Assembly (NCBI GenBank): GCA_018057825.1
Contig: JAGPCY010000010.1
Location: 62,001-126,000 of the forward strand
Source of the DNA: Kofleriaceae bacterium
GTDB taxonomy: Bacteria > Myxococcota_A > Polyangia > Haliangiales > Haliangiaceae
Direction of reading: 5' to 3'
DNA length: 64,000 bases
The notes below the pieces were generated by a model, which saw nothing but the letters and a program-made list of their open reading frames with translations, made no database searches and had not been told where the DNA came from. A program made the translations under genes and the position numbers. Below, piece by piece: positions 1 through 8,734 of the stretch (the first letter of the stretch is position 1; each line of letters opens with the position of its first letter).

Positions 1-1
1 G

Positions 2-1954
2 CTCGACGGCGAGCAGGTCGCGCTGACCGCGACCTGGCAGCGGACCGCGACCGGCTGGCTCGGGGTCGTGACCCGGCCGAGCCGGGCCGAGGGCGCGGTC
101 GCCCCGGTGCCGAGCGCGACCGTCACCGAGCGCCTGGCCAACGCCGGCACCTTCACGATCGAGCTGGCGACCGGCCGGGTCACCTGGTCCGAGCTGATGT
201 ACGAGCTCCACGACTGGGATCGCCGCCGCCCGGTGCCGGGAACCCAGAGCGAGTACCTTCCGCTCGGCCACCCCGACGACATCGCCGGGCTCTTCGCGGC
301 CGCGACCGCGACCCTGGGCACCACCGGCGAGACCGAGGCCACCTACCGCATGCGCACGCCCGAGGGCGGCTGGCGCCACCTGCACACCCGGATGGTCGCC
401 GAGCGCGACGCCGCCGGCACCCCGCGCACGATCACCGGCGTGACCCGCGACGTCACCGCCGACGTCGTCACCCGCGACGAGCTGATCCGCGATCGCGAGC
501 GGGCCCGCGCCGAGGCCCGCGCCAAGACGCGCTACCTGGCCCAGGTCACCCACGAGCTGCGCACGCCGCTCGGCGGGGTCATCGGCATGCTCGATCTGGC
601 GACCGCCGAGCTGGCCGCCGCCGGCAACGAGCACCTGGCCAGCGCCCGGGCCTCGGCCCGCCACCTGCTCGAGCTCATCGACGACCTCCTCGACGCCAGC
701 CGCGAGGAGTCCTGGCACCTGAACATCGTCGCGATCGACTTCGATCTGCGCGACGTGATCGCCCAGGCCCTGGCGATGGTCGCGCCGCGGGCGCGCAAGA
801 AGGAGCTGCGCCTCGAGCACCACCTGGGCGACCTGGCGATGGGGCGCCACGGCGATCCGCTGCGCCTGCGCCAGGTCCTCATCAACCTGCTCTACAACGC
901 GGTCAAGTACACGCCGCGCGGCCGCGTGACCTTGAACGTCAGCGCCGGGCCCGGCACCGACGTCGAGTTCCGGGTCTCGGACACCGGCGTCGGGATCGCC
1001 CCCGAGCAGCAGACCTCGGTGTTCGAGCCCTTCGTCCAGGGCACCAGCAGCGAGGTCCGCGAGGGCGTCGGCCTGGGCCTGGCGATCACCCGCGAGCTGG
1101 TGACCCGCCTGGGCGGCACGATCGCGCTGCGCTCCGAGGTCGGGGTCGGCACGGTCGTCACGGTGCGGCTGCCGTTGCCGCGCACCACCGGCCGGATCAG
1201 CGAGCGCCTGCGCGCGATCGATCCCGGCTCGACCCCGGCCTTGATCCTAGCGCCGACCGGCGATGGCCTGCGGGTCCTGGTCGCCGAGGACCACCCGACC
1301 AACGCCGCGATCTGCGTCGCCATGCTCGAACGCGCTGGCCATCAGGTCACGGTGGTCGGCGACGGCCAGGCCGCGGTCGCCGCGGTGGCGCGCGAGCGCT
1401 TCGACGTGGTCCTCATGGACATCGAGATGCCCCGCATGTCCGGCGTCGAGGCCACCCAGCAGATCCGCGCCGATCATCACGCCCGCGGCGCGCCGCGCCT
1501 GCCGATCGTCGCGCTGTCGGCTCACCGCCACGCCGAGCTGGCCGCCGCCGGCGCCGGCATGGACGCCTACCTGGGCAAGCCCCTCGACGCCCTGGCCCTG
1601 GCCGCGCTCCTCGATCGGGTCGCGCGCGGCGAGCTCCGGCCGCCGATCGATCACGCGGCCCGGCTCGCCAAGGTCGGCGGGCGCGCCGAGCTGGCCCGGA
1701 CCATCGTCGAGACCTTCCGCAGTCACCAGCCGACCCTGGCCGAGCCTCTCGACGCCGCCCTGATCGCGGGCAACCTCGAGGAGGTGCGCCGGGCCGCCCA
1801 CGGCCTGCGCGGCGCGCTGCTCATGGTCGGCGCGGTCGAGGCGGCGGCGGTGGCGGACGCCCTCGAGACCGCGCCCCTCGTCGAGGCCCGGGCGCTGCGA
1901 CCCCGCTTGCACTTCGAGCTGGCCCGCGCCGCCGCCGAGCTGGCCCTGGCCTGA
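2..1954 (+). CDS. Hybrid sensor histidine kinase (PAS-HisKA-HATPase-REC-HPt), 5' partial
   Basis: The reading frame is open from base 2, and the GTG at 68 lies inside the chain of a PAS-like region, so the true start is probably upstream of the window. Visible order: PAS_3-type sensor domain (about 110-465), HisKA with H-box HELRTP (His codon 551-553), HATPase_c with N-, G1- and G2-type boxes (SDTGVGIAPE, GVGLGLAI), receiver domain with acceptor Asp in LMDIEMP (codon 1418-1420) and Lys in GKPLD, and an HPt domain with His in AAHGLRGAL (codon 1799-1801). Such proteins autophosphorylate on His and relay phosphate His-Asp-His. No membrane segment is visible in the part present. It ends just before the first hexamer repeat tract. 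Signal and partner regulator are unknown. Confidence 0.9.
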   Translation, partial: LDGEQVALTATWQRTATGWLGVVTRPSRAEGAVAPVPSATVTERLANAGTFTIELATGRVTWSELMYELHDWDRRRPVPGTQSEYLPLGHPDDIAGLFAAATATLGTTGETEATYRMRTPEGGWRHLHTRMVAERDAAGTPRTITGVTRDVTADVVTRDELIRDRERARAEARAKTRYLAQVTHELRTPLGGVIGMLDLATAELAAAGNEHLASARASARHLLELIDDLLDASREESWHLNIVAIDFDLRDVIAQALAMVAPRARKKELRLEHHLGDLAMGRHGDPLRLRQVLINLLYNAVKYTPRGRVTLNVSAGPGTDVEFRVSDTGVGIAPEQQTSVFEPFVQGTSSEVREGVGLGLAITRELVTRLGGTIALRSEVGVGTVVTVRLPLPRTTGRISERLRAIDPGSTPALILAPTGDGLRVLVAEDHPTNAAICVAMLERAGHQVTVVGDGQAAVAAVARERFDVVLMDIEMPRMSGVEATQQIRADHHARGAPRLPIVALSAHRHAELAAAGAGMDAYLGKPLDALALAALLDRVARGELRPPIDHAARLAKVGGRAELARTIVETFRSHQPTLAEPLDAALIAGNLEEVRRAAHGLRGALLMVGAVEAAAVADALETAPLVEARALRPRLHFELARAAAELALA

Positions 1955-1965
1955 CCGCGGCAGCT

Positions 1966-2170
1966 CGACCTCGGTCTCGGGTTCGGATTCGGCCTCCGGC
2001 TCGGTCTCCGCCTCGGTCTCGGTCTCCGTCTCGGTCTCCGTCTCGGCCTCGGTCTCGGTCTCGGCCTCGGTCTCGGCCTCGGTCTCGGCCTCGGTCTCGG
2101 CCTCGGCCTCCGTCTCGGCCTCCGTCTCGGTCTCGGCCTCGGTCTCCGTCTCGGCCTCCGCCCCCGCCTC
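1966..2170. repeat. Hexanucleotide repeat tract 1 (GGTCTC/GGCCTC family)
   Basis: About 34 imperfect 6-bp units of the CTCGGT/CTCGGC/CTCCGT type fill the space between two convergent genes. Read on the minus strand, the units are GAG-NCC codon pairs. They run in frame directly after the stop codon of the hydrolase gene (TGA at 2174-2176), giving Glu-Ala/Glu-Thr dipeptides. Confidence 0.9.
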
Positions 2171-2173
2171 GGC

Positions 2174-3004
2174 TCACGCCGCGGCCCGGTCCACCAGCGT
2201 CCCCGTCGTCCCGAACAGCGCGTCACGCGTCGCGGCCAGGAGGTCATCGACCGCGCGCTCGCTCGGATGGAAGCCGGGGCGGAAGTACGCCAGGTAGGCC
2301 GGCACCAGGCGGGTGAAGTAGCCCGGCCACAGCCACAGCTTGCGGAACCCGCGGCGCCACCGCCACGGCGTGTGCAGGACGCCGCGCGCCGCCAGCAACC
2401 GAGCGTGGAGCGCGCCCAGCACCGCGAAGAAGATCGCGGTGGTGTAGAGCATGGTCGTGACCCGGCGCAGGTAACCGCCGCCGACCGCGCGGTAGACGTC
2501 GAAGGCGACCGCGCGATGCTCGCTCTCCTCGAGGGCGTGCCAGCACCACAGAGCCCGCACGCTAGGGTCGAGGTCGGCCTGCTGGCGGGGATCGGCGAGC
2601 AGATGCTCGGCCAGGATCGCCGTGAAGTGCTCGAGGGCGCAGGTCACCGCGAGCTGCGACCGCGCCGGCAGATAGCGGCGGCCGACGTCGAGGAGCCGAC
2701 GCAGCCCGCGCTCGACCGCGTCGACCTGGGGATAGCCGTGGTCGCGCAGCACCTGGTTGAACGCGCGGTGCTCGCGGCCATGCATGGCCTCCTGGCCGAT
2801 GAAGCCGGCGATCGCCTGCGCCAGGGCGGGATCGTCGACCCGCGCGCGCTGTCGCTTGACCGAGTCGACGAAGAACCGTTCGCCCTCGGGGAACAGCATC
2901 GACAGCGCGGCGAGGAGCGTGGTGGCGTAGGGACAGCCGTCGACCCAGTCGCGCGGCACGGCGGCGGGCTCGAAGGCGAAGTCGACGTCGCGGCGAGGGA
3001 TCAT
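2174..3004 (-). CDS. Predicted metal-dependent hydrolase (PF10118 family)
   Basis: 276 residues from the ATG at 3002-3004 (MIPRRDVDFAF). An upstream ATG at 3076 would extend it across the intergenic region and is disfavoured. The His/Glu-rich helical pattern of the COG3687/PF10118 family is visible: FIGQEAMHGREH, ALEHFTA, LEESEHRAVAFDVY, which should bind metal as in ferritin-like di-metal proteins. A hydrophobic segment (TMLYTTAIFFAVLGAL) follows. Substrate is unknown; members often sit with lipid-metabolism genes. It is divergent from an AraC-type regulator 73 bp away, which suggests that regulator controls it. The reading frame continues after the stop codon as a Glu-Thr/Glu-Ala repeat (tract 1). 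Confidence 0.8.
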   Translation of the reverse strand: MIPRRDVDFAFEPAAVPRDWVDGCPYATTLLAALSMLFPEGERFFVDSVKRQRARVDDPALAQAIAGFIGQEAMHGREHRAFNQVLRDHGYPQVDAVERGLRRLLDVGRRYLPARSQLAVTCALEHFTAILAEHLLADPRQQADLDPSVRALWCWHALEESEHRAVAFDVYRAVGGGYLRRVTTMLYTTAIFFAVLGALHARLLAARGVLHTPWRWRRGFRKLWLWPGYFTRLVPAYLAYFRPGFHPSERAVDDLLAATRDALFGTTGTLVDRAAA

Positions 3005-3060
3005 GGCCCCAGGGTGGACCGCCGGCGCGACGGTGGTTAGGTCCGGGCGTGCCGACCGGT

Positions 3061-3066
3061 TATCAT
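3061..3066 (+). promoter_or_regulatory. Putative -10 box (TATCAT) of the AraC regulator gene
   Basis: TATCAT lies 11 nt upstream of the GTG at 3078. The spacing is typical of the TANNNT boxes seen before many starts in this window. Confidence 0.45.
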
Positions 3067-3077
3067 TTGGGGCCACC

Positions 3078-4082
3078 GTGCGCGGCTCGCCCTCGGATAT
3101 CCCCGGCCCCTACGTCCGCGAGGTGATCGCGCTGTGCGCGCGCTGGCAGGTCCCGGCCGCGGCCCTGACCCGCGGCCTGCCGCTGACCGTGGCCACCCTC
3201 GACGATCCCGCGACCCGGGTGCCGATCGAGGTGTGCGCGGCGCTGGTCGAGCGCGCTCACCGCCTGACCCGCGAGCCGGCGCTGGCGCTGTACGCCGGCT
3301 GGCAGATGCGGCTGTCGACCCACGGCTTCCTCGGGTTCGCGGCGATGACCGCGGCCACCGTCGGCGACGCCCTCGCCCTGGCGGTCCGCTTCGCCAGCAC
3401 CCGCACGACCGCCCTCGGCCTGCACCTCGAGGTCGATCGCGCGCGCGGCCGCGCCGCCCTGGTGATCGAGGAGCGGGCGCCGCTCGGCGCGCTGCGCGAG
3501 TTCGCGATCCTCGCGCTGATCGTCGGCCTGTGGCAGCTCGGGCGCGACCTGACCCGGACCCCGCTGGCCGGCGCCGCCGAGTGCGCGTTCCCGGCCCCGG
3601 CCTTCGTCGCCGGCGTCCCGGCGGTGGCCGGCCTGGTGCGCTTCGACCGCCCGGCCCACCGCCTGACCTTCGCCGCCGGCCTCCTCGACCTGCCGATCGC
3701 GACCGCCGATCCGGCAGCCCTGGCCCTGGCCCGGGCGCAGTGCGAGCGTGAGCTGGCCGCGATCGTCGACGCCGGCCTGCCTCAGCGGGTCCGGGCCGCG
3801 GTCACCGCGCGCCTCGAGCGCGGCGCGACCCTGCCGGCGATCGCCCGCGAGCTGCGGATGTCGAGTCGGACCCTCAAGCGCAAGCTGGCGGCCCGCGCCA
3901 CCAGCTTCACCGCGATCGTCGACGACGTCCGCCGGCAACGCGCCCTGCTCTTGCTCGACGATCGCGCGCTCGGGCTGGGCGAGATCGCGGCCGCGGTCGG
4001 CTACACCGAGCTGGCCAACTTCACCCGGGCGTTCCGGCGCTGGACTGGCCAGACCCCGGCCGCCTACCGCCGCGCCCGCTGA
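3078..4082 (+). CDS. AraC-family transcriptional regulator (Arabinose_bd + HTH_18)
   Basis: 334 residues with a GTG start at 3078; a longer reading from the ATG at 3003 would overlap the divergent hydrolase gene. The N-terminal ~190 residues match the AraC-binding-like domain found in OruR/ArgR-type and fatty-acid-responsive regulators (STHGFLGFAAMTAATVGDAL). The C-terminal ~100 residues carry two helix-turn-helix units (TLPAIARELRMSSRTLKRKL; LGEIAAAVGYTELANFTRAFRRW) ending TPAAYRR, the classic AraC signature. It probably regulates the divergent hydrolase. The ligand is not readable from sequence. Confidence 0.88.
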   Translation: MRGSPSDIPGPYVREVIALCARWQVPAAALTRGLPLTVATLDDPATRVPIEVCAALVERAHRLTREPALALYAGWQMRLSTHGFLGFAAMTAATVGDALALAVRFASTRTTALGLHLEVDRARGRAALVIEERAPLGALREFAILALIVGLWQLGRDLTRTPLAGAAECAFPAPAFVAGVPAVAGLVRFDRPAHRLTFAAGLLDLPIATADPAALALARAQCERELAAIVDAGLPQRVRAAVTARLERGATLPAIARELRMSSRTLKRKLAARATSFTAIVDDVRRQRALLLLDDRALGLGEIAAAVGYTELANFTRAFRRWTGQTPAAYRRAR

Positions 4083-4095
4083 CCGGCGCCGGTGC

Positions 4096-4101
4096 TACCG
4101 T
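4096..4101 (+). promoter_or_regulatory. Extended -10 box TGCTACCGT before the S9A peptidase
   Basis: TG-C-TACCGT with only 5 nt between the hexamer and the ATG at 4107 implies a leaderless mRNA. The same nonamer lies 16 nt before tRNA-Gln on the minus strand (hexamer 17095-17100). Confidence 0.5.
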
Positions 4102-4106
4102 CGGGC

Positions 4107-6290
4107 ATGCGCTCGCTCGCCCTGTCCACCGCCGCCGCCGTCTTGCTCGGCTCGTGCTGTCCGAAGACCGGACCCACCGCCCAGCCGGTCGAGCCGGTCG
4201 CCCAGCCGGTCCCGCCCGAGCCCGAGGTCGTGCCGCCGCCGCCACCCGCGCCCGCGCGGCCGTACCCCGCGACCCGGCGCGACGCGGTCGTCGACACGCT
4301 CCACGGCGTCGCGGTCGCCGACCCCTACCGCTGGCTCGAGGACGAGACCGCCCCCGAGGTCGCGACGTGGATGACCACCCAGGACGACGCCGCGCGCGCC
4401 GCGCTGGCCGCCTACCCGGGTCGCGACGCGATCGCCGCCCGCCTGCGCGAGGTCTTCTACTTCGACGCGGTCGGCGCCCCGACCCACGCCAAGGGCCGCT
4501 ACTTCTGGACCCGCAAGCACGCCGACAAGGAGAAGAACGTCGTCTACTGGAAGGCTGGTGAGCGCGGCGCCGAGCGGGTGCTGTTCGATCCCAACACCTG
4601 GAGCACCGACGGCTCGGCCGGCCTGGGCGGCTGGTGGCCCAGCCGCGATGGCCGCTACGTCGCCTACGCCAAGAAGCTGAACAACGCCGACGAGTCGGAG
4701 ATGTTCATCCGCGACGTCGACGCCGACCGCGACCTGCCGGGCTCGATCCCCGGCACCAAGTACGGCGGCGTGACCTGGGCGCCCGACGGCTCGGGCCTCT
4801 ACTACACCTGGGTGCCGCCGATCGGTGGCCCGGTCACGATCGCCAACCGCCCGGGCTTCGCCGAGGTCCGGTTCCACCGGGTCGGCAAGGACCCCGAGAA
4901 GTTCCAGGCGGTGTACCCGGCGACCGGCAACCCCAAGACCTTCGTCGGCGCGACGGTGTCGTGGGACGGCAAGTGGCTCCTCGCCACGGTCCGCCACGGT
5001 TGGAACTCGACCGACGTCTATGTGAAGTCGACCAAGGCCCGCGCCGCGACCTGGCAACCCCTGGTGGTCGGCGCGCCGCACATCTACGAGGTCACGGCGT
5101 GGAAGGGCAAGTTCTACGTCCGCACCAACGATGGCGCGGCCCGCTATCGGATCATGGTCGTCGATCCGGCCAAGCCCGACCGCGCGTCCTGGCGCGAGCT
5201 GATCGGCGAGACCGCCGACACCCTGCAGGGCGCCAGCATCATCGGCGATCGCCTGGTGCTGTCGTACCTGCGCGACGCCACCAGCGCCCTCGAGGTCCGC
5301 GGCCTCGATGGCAAGCTGATCCGGACCGTGGCCCTGCCGCCGCTGGGCTCGGTCTCGGGCCTGACCGGCAACCCCGACGAGGACACCGCGTACTTCACGT
5401 TCTCGTCGTTCACCGAAGCGGCGACCGTCTACCGCACGTCGATCGCGTCGGGCGCGGTCACCGAGTGGTCGCGGGTCGAGGTGCCGATCGACACCACCGG
5501 TATGGTGGTCGAGCAGGTGCGGTTCCCGTCGAAGGACGGCACCTCGATCCCGATGTTCCTGATGCGCAAGAAGGACGCGCCGCGCGACGGCACGAACCGG
5601 GTGCTCCTGTTCGGCTACGGCGGCTTCAACATCAGCTTGACCCCGAGCTTCGCGTCGGCGCGCGCGGTGTGGGTCGAGCGCGGCGGCATCCTCGCGATCC
5701 CCAACCTGCGCGGCGGCGGCGAGTTCGGCGAGGCCTGGCACCAGGCCGGCATGGGGCCGCGCAAGCAGAACACCTTCGATGACTACCTCGCGGCCGCGCG
5801 CTACCTGATCGATCAGCGGTGGACCACGCCGGGCCGGCTGGCGATCCAGGGCGGCTCCAACGGCGGCCTCCTGGTCGGCGCGGCGATGACCCAGGCCCCC
5901 GAGCTGTTCGGCGCCGTGATCTGCGCGGTGCCGCTCCTCGACATGGTGCGCTACCACCAGTTCGGCTCGGGCGCGACCTGGATCCCGGAGTACGGCTCGG
6001 CCGACGACCCGGCGCAGTTCGCCACCCTACACGCGTACTCGCCCTACCACCGCGTCGTCGAAGGCACGCGCTACCCGGCGCTGCTCATGGCCTCGGCCGA
6101 TCACGACGACCGCGTCGATCCGATGCACGCCCGCAAGTTCATCGCCGCGGTCCAGCACGCCACCGCGGCGCTGCGCCCGGCGCTCTTGCGGATCGAGCGC
6201 AACGCCGGCCACGGCGGCGCGGACGCGGTCAAGCAGGCGGTCGATCAGAACGCCGACTACTACGCGTTCCTCGAGGCCGAGCTGCGGTAG
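4107..6290 (+). CDS. Prolyl oligopeptidase (S9A) lipoprotein
   Basis: 727 residues from the ATG at 4107. The signal peptide ends in a lipobox (VLLGSC), then a Pro-rich tether, so it is exported and lipidated. The family N-terminal motif DPYRWLED is followed by the beta-propeller and the alpha/beta-hydrolase domain. The catalytic Ser is in GGSNGG (Ser584), Asp in SADHDDRV and His in NAGHGG (His702). The length matches S9A prolyl oligopeptidases plus a signal peptide. The enzyme cleaves short peptides after proline, here presumably in the periplasm or on the surface. A GTG at 4092 gives a longer frame but would ruin the signal peptide. Confidence 0.93.
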   Translation: MRSLALSTAAAVLLGSCCPKTGPTAQPVEPVAQPVPPEPEVVPPPPPAPARPYPATRRDAVVDTLHGVAVADPYRWLEDETAPEVATWMTTQDDAARAALAAYPGRDAIAARLREVFYFDAVGAPTHAKGRYFWTRKHADKEKNVVYWKAGERGAERVLFDPNTWSTDGSAGLGGWWPSRDGRYVAYAKKLNNADESEMFIRDVDADRDLPGSIPGTKYGGVTWAPDGSGLYYTWVPPIGGPVTIANRPGFAEVRFHRVGKDPEKFQAVYPATGNPKTFVGATVSWDGKWLLATVRHGWNSTDVYVKSTKARAATWQPLVVGAPHIYEVTAWKGKFYVRTNDGAARYRIMVVDPAKPDRASWRELIGETADTLQGASIIGDRLVLSYLRDATSALEVRGLDGKLIRTVALPPLGSVSGLTGNPDEDTAYFTFSSFTEAATVYRTSIASGAVTEWSRVEVPIDTTGMVVEQVRFPSKDGTSIPMFLMRKKDAPRDGTNRVLLFGYGGFNISLTPSFASARAVWVERGGILAIPNLRGGGEFGEAWHQAGMGPRKQNTFDDYLAAARYLIDQRWTTPGRLAIQGGSNGGLLVGAAMTQAPELFGAVICAVPLLDMVRYHQFGSGATWIPEYGSADDPAQFATLHAYSPYHRVVEGTRYPALLMASADHDDRVDPMHARKFIAAVQHATAALRPALLRIERNAGHGGADAVKQAVDQNADYYAFLEAELR

Positions 6291-6329
6291 CAGGCGCCGG
6301 CCGCCCCCGCGGCGGCCCGAGGTCCGCGG

Positions 6330-7100
6330 CTACCTGCCGGCCAGGCGGCGCAGCGCGCCGATCATGTCGCCGGCGTCGGCGCCCTTCCAGAAGGTCGGGC
6401 GCCCGGGCCCGGCGGTGGCCTGGCGCTCGTCCTGGGCCTCGATCAGGAACGCGACCCGATCGACCAGCCACGGGCGGAAGGTGACGATCCACTGGAAGAC
6501 GTGGGCCCCCGAGCCGTTCACCATCGCCCACTCGACGAGGATCACGTCGACGTCGCCGCGATCGAGCTCGGTGATGGCGGCGTTGCCGCTGTCGACCGCG
6601 GTCACCGCGAAGCCAGCGTCGCGCAGGAGCGCGCCCATCGCCGCCAGGACGACCGGATCGTCGTCGGCCAGGAGCAACGTCGGCGCGCCGTCGGCCCACA
6701 CCACCTGGGCCTCGGTCTCGCGGGCCCGCGCGACCCGGGCCGCGATCGCTGCGACCACCCGGAGGATCTCCGCGGTCTCGGTCGGGCGCACGGTCAAGCA
6801 ACGGCCGGCGACCAGGCGATCGAGCTCGGGCGGAGGGTCCTCGGTGAGGAAGACGAAGCGATCGCGCAGCTCGAAGCGTTGCTCGAGGGTCCAGCGATAG
6901 GCCTCGCCGCCGGCGGGGTGATGGGCGTCCCAGGCGGCGACGATCGCGTCGAGGTCGCGCTCGCCGCCCAGGTGCGTCAGGGCCTGGCCCACGGTCGCGG
7001 CCAGGACCACGGCGTAGCCGCGCGCCTCGAACAGCCGGGTCAGCAGATCGAGGAGCTGGCCGTCGTGGTGGAGCAAGAGGACGGTGCGACGCGTCGGCAC
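6330..7100 (-). CDS. Double receiver-like protein lacking acceptor aspartates
   Basis: 256 residues, GTG start at 7100 with TATACT at 7110-7115 upstream. Two CheY-like halves are visible (about 1-120 and 140-256). In the second half the acidic pocket is present (LLLADDDPVV), but the acceptor position reads LVEWAM, with Glu where receivers have Asp; the conserved Lys is kept (FWKGAD). In the first half the acceptor region reads IVAAWDAHHPAG, with Ala at the usual position, and the Lys is replaced (TVRPTE). It is therefore probably a pseudo-receiver acting through protein contacts, with Glu possibly mimicking phosphorylation. There is no output domain. It is divergent from the Hsp70-like gene. 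Confidence 0.75.
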   Translation of the reverse strand: MPTRRTVLLLHHDGQLLDLLTRLFEARGYAVVLAATVGQALTHLGGERDLDAIVAAWDAHHPAGGEAYRWTLEQRFELRDRFVFLTEDPPPELDRLVAGRCLTVRPTETAEILRVVAAIAARVARARETEAQVVWADGAPTLLLADDDPVVLAAMGALLRDAGFAVTAVDSGNAAITELDRGDVDVILVEWAMVNGSGAHVFQWIVTFRPWLVDRVAFLIEAQDERQATAGPGRPTFWKGADAGDMIGALRRLAGR

Positions 7101-7207
7101 GCGGTGGGGAGTATACGCGAAGCTGGTCGGGCCGCTCCGACGGTGCGAAACCGCGCCGCGCCGACGAAAGCCGCGCGTGCTCTGGTATCATGGCGGGCCC
7201 GCGCGAC

Positions 7208-8377
7208 ATGACCACCATCGTCGGCATCGACCTGGGCACCACCAACACCTCGGTCGCCGCGGTGTCCGGAACCAAGGTCTCGGTCCTGGCCCCGGGCCCC
7301 GGCCTGCGGTCGTTTCCGTCGGTGGTGTCGCTGCCCAACCCGCGCGAGGTGTTGGTCGGCCTGGCGGCTCGGGCCCGCCTCGCCACCGACCCGAGCCGGA
7401 CGATCGCCTCGCCCAAGCGGCTGCTCGGCCGCAAGCACGCCGAGCGCGAGGTCCAGTCCTTCGTCGGCGCGGCGCCCTACCCGACGCGGGCCGGCGCCGA
7501 TGGCACGACGGTGATCGAGATCGACGGCGAGGGCTACGCCGTGCCGCAGCTCGTCGCGCACCTCCTGGCGGAGGCCAAGGCGGTGGCCGAGCGCCACCTG
7601 GGCGAGCCGGTCGAGCACGCGGTCCTGGCGGTGCCGGTCAGCTTCGACGAGCACCGCTGTCGCGCCGTCGAGACCGCGGCCCGGCTGGCCGGCCTCGAGG
7701 TCGACGGCCTGATCGCCGAGCCCAACGCCGCGGCCCTGGCCAACCGCTACGTCACCGGGTTCGGCGGCCTGGTCGGGATCTACGACTTCGGCGGCGGCAC
7801 CTTCGACTTCTCGATCGTCGACGTCTCGCGCTCGCGCTTCCAGGTGGTGGCGGCGGCCGGCGATCCGTGGCTGGGCGGCGACGACATCGACACCGTCCTG
7901 GCCGAGGCCGCGATCAACCAGTTCTGGCGTCAGCACAAGGTCGACCTGCGGCGCCAGGTGGTGGAGTACCAGCGCATCCGCTTCGCGTGCGAGGAGGCCA
8001 AGCGCGCGCTGTCGAGCGCGCCGACCGCGACCCTGCACGTCCGCGACGTCCTGCGCACCACCGACGGGATGATCGATCTGCGCTTGACCCTCGACGGCCC
8101 GACCCTGGCGCGAGCTGCCGGCGCGATCATCCGTCGCAGCCTCGACGTGTGCACCCAGACCTTGCGCAAGGCCGGCGTCAACGCCGATCAGCTCACCGGG
8201 GTCTACCTGTGCGGTGGCTCGTCGCAGATGCCGGCGATCCGCGAGGCGGTGCAGCGGTTCTTCGGCGTGCCACTCCACGCCGGGGTGCCACCCGAGCAGG
8301 CGGTGTGCCTGGGCGCTGCCATCCACGCGTCGCTCCTGGCGGCCCGGCGCTCCTCGCCGGTCTTGACCGTGCGATAA
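7208..8377 (+). CDS. Hsp70/DnaK-like protein, ATPase domain only
   Basis: 389 residues. The start is taken as the ATG at 7208 (MTTIVGIDLGTTNTS) because the in-frame ATG at 7190 overlaps a TATCAT -10-like box (7186-7191). Hsp70 signatures are visible: phosphate-1 GIDLGTTN, phosphate-2 YDFGGGTFDFSI and the adenosine loop GVYLCGGSSQMPAI. The chain stops at the end of the nucleotide-binding domain (ALHASLLAARR), so there is no substrate-binding domain or lid, unlike DnaK (about 640 residues). Such short actin/Hsp70-fold proteins may act as regulators or sensors. No J-domain or GrpE gene is adjacent. A full-length-like relative lies at 37.4 kb. Confidence 0.85.
   Translation: MTTIVGIDLGTTNTSVAAVSGTKVSVLAPGPGLRSFPSVVSLPNPREVLVGLAARARLATDPSRTIASPKRLLGRKHAEREVQSFVGAAPYPTRAGADGTTVIEIDGEGYAVPQLVAHLLAEAKAVAERHLGEPVEHAVLAVPVSFDEHRCRAVETAARLAGLEVDGLIAEPNAAALANRYVTGFGGLVGIYDFGGGTFDFSIVDVSRSRFQVVAAAGDPWLGGDDIDTVLAEAAINQFWRQHKVDLRRQVVEYQRIRFACEEAKRALSSAPTATLHVRDVLRTTDGMIDLRLTLDGPTLARAAGAIIRRSLDVCTQTLRKAGVNADQLTGVYLCGGSSQMPAIREAVQRFFGVPLHAGVPPEQAVCLGAAIHASLLAARRSSPVLTVR

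Positions 8378-8734
<357 letters not shown>

Noticed and set aside
1723-2247. Arg/Pro-rich and Arg/Asp/Gly-rich ORFs across tract 1
   Set aside because: They are alternative-frame readings of the hexamer repeat with no ribosome site or non-repetitive domain.
3003-3077. Longer AraC reading frame from the ATG at 3003
   Set aside because: It would overlap the start of the divergent hydrolase and adds residues unlike the family N-terminus; the GTG at 3078 leaves a sensible divergent promoter region.
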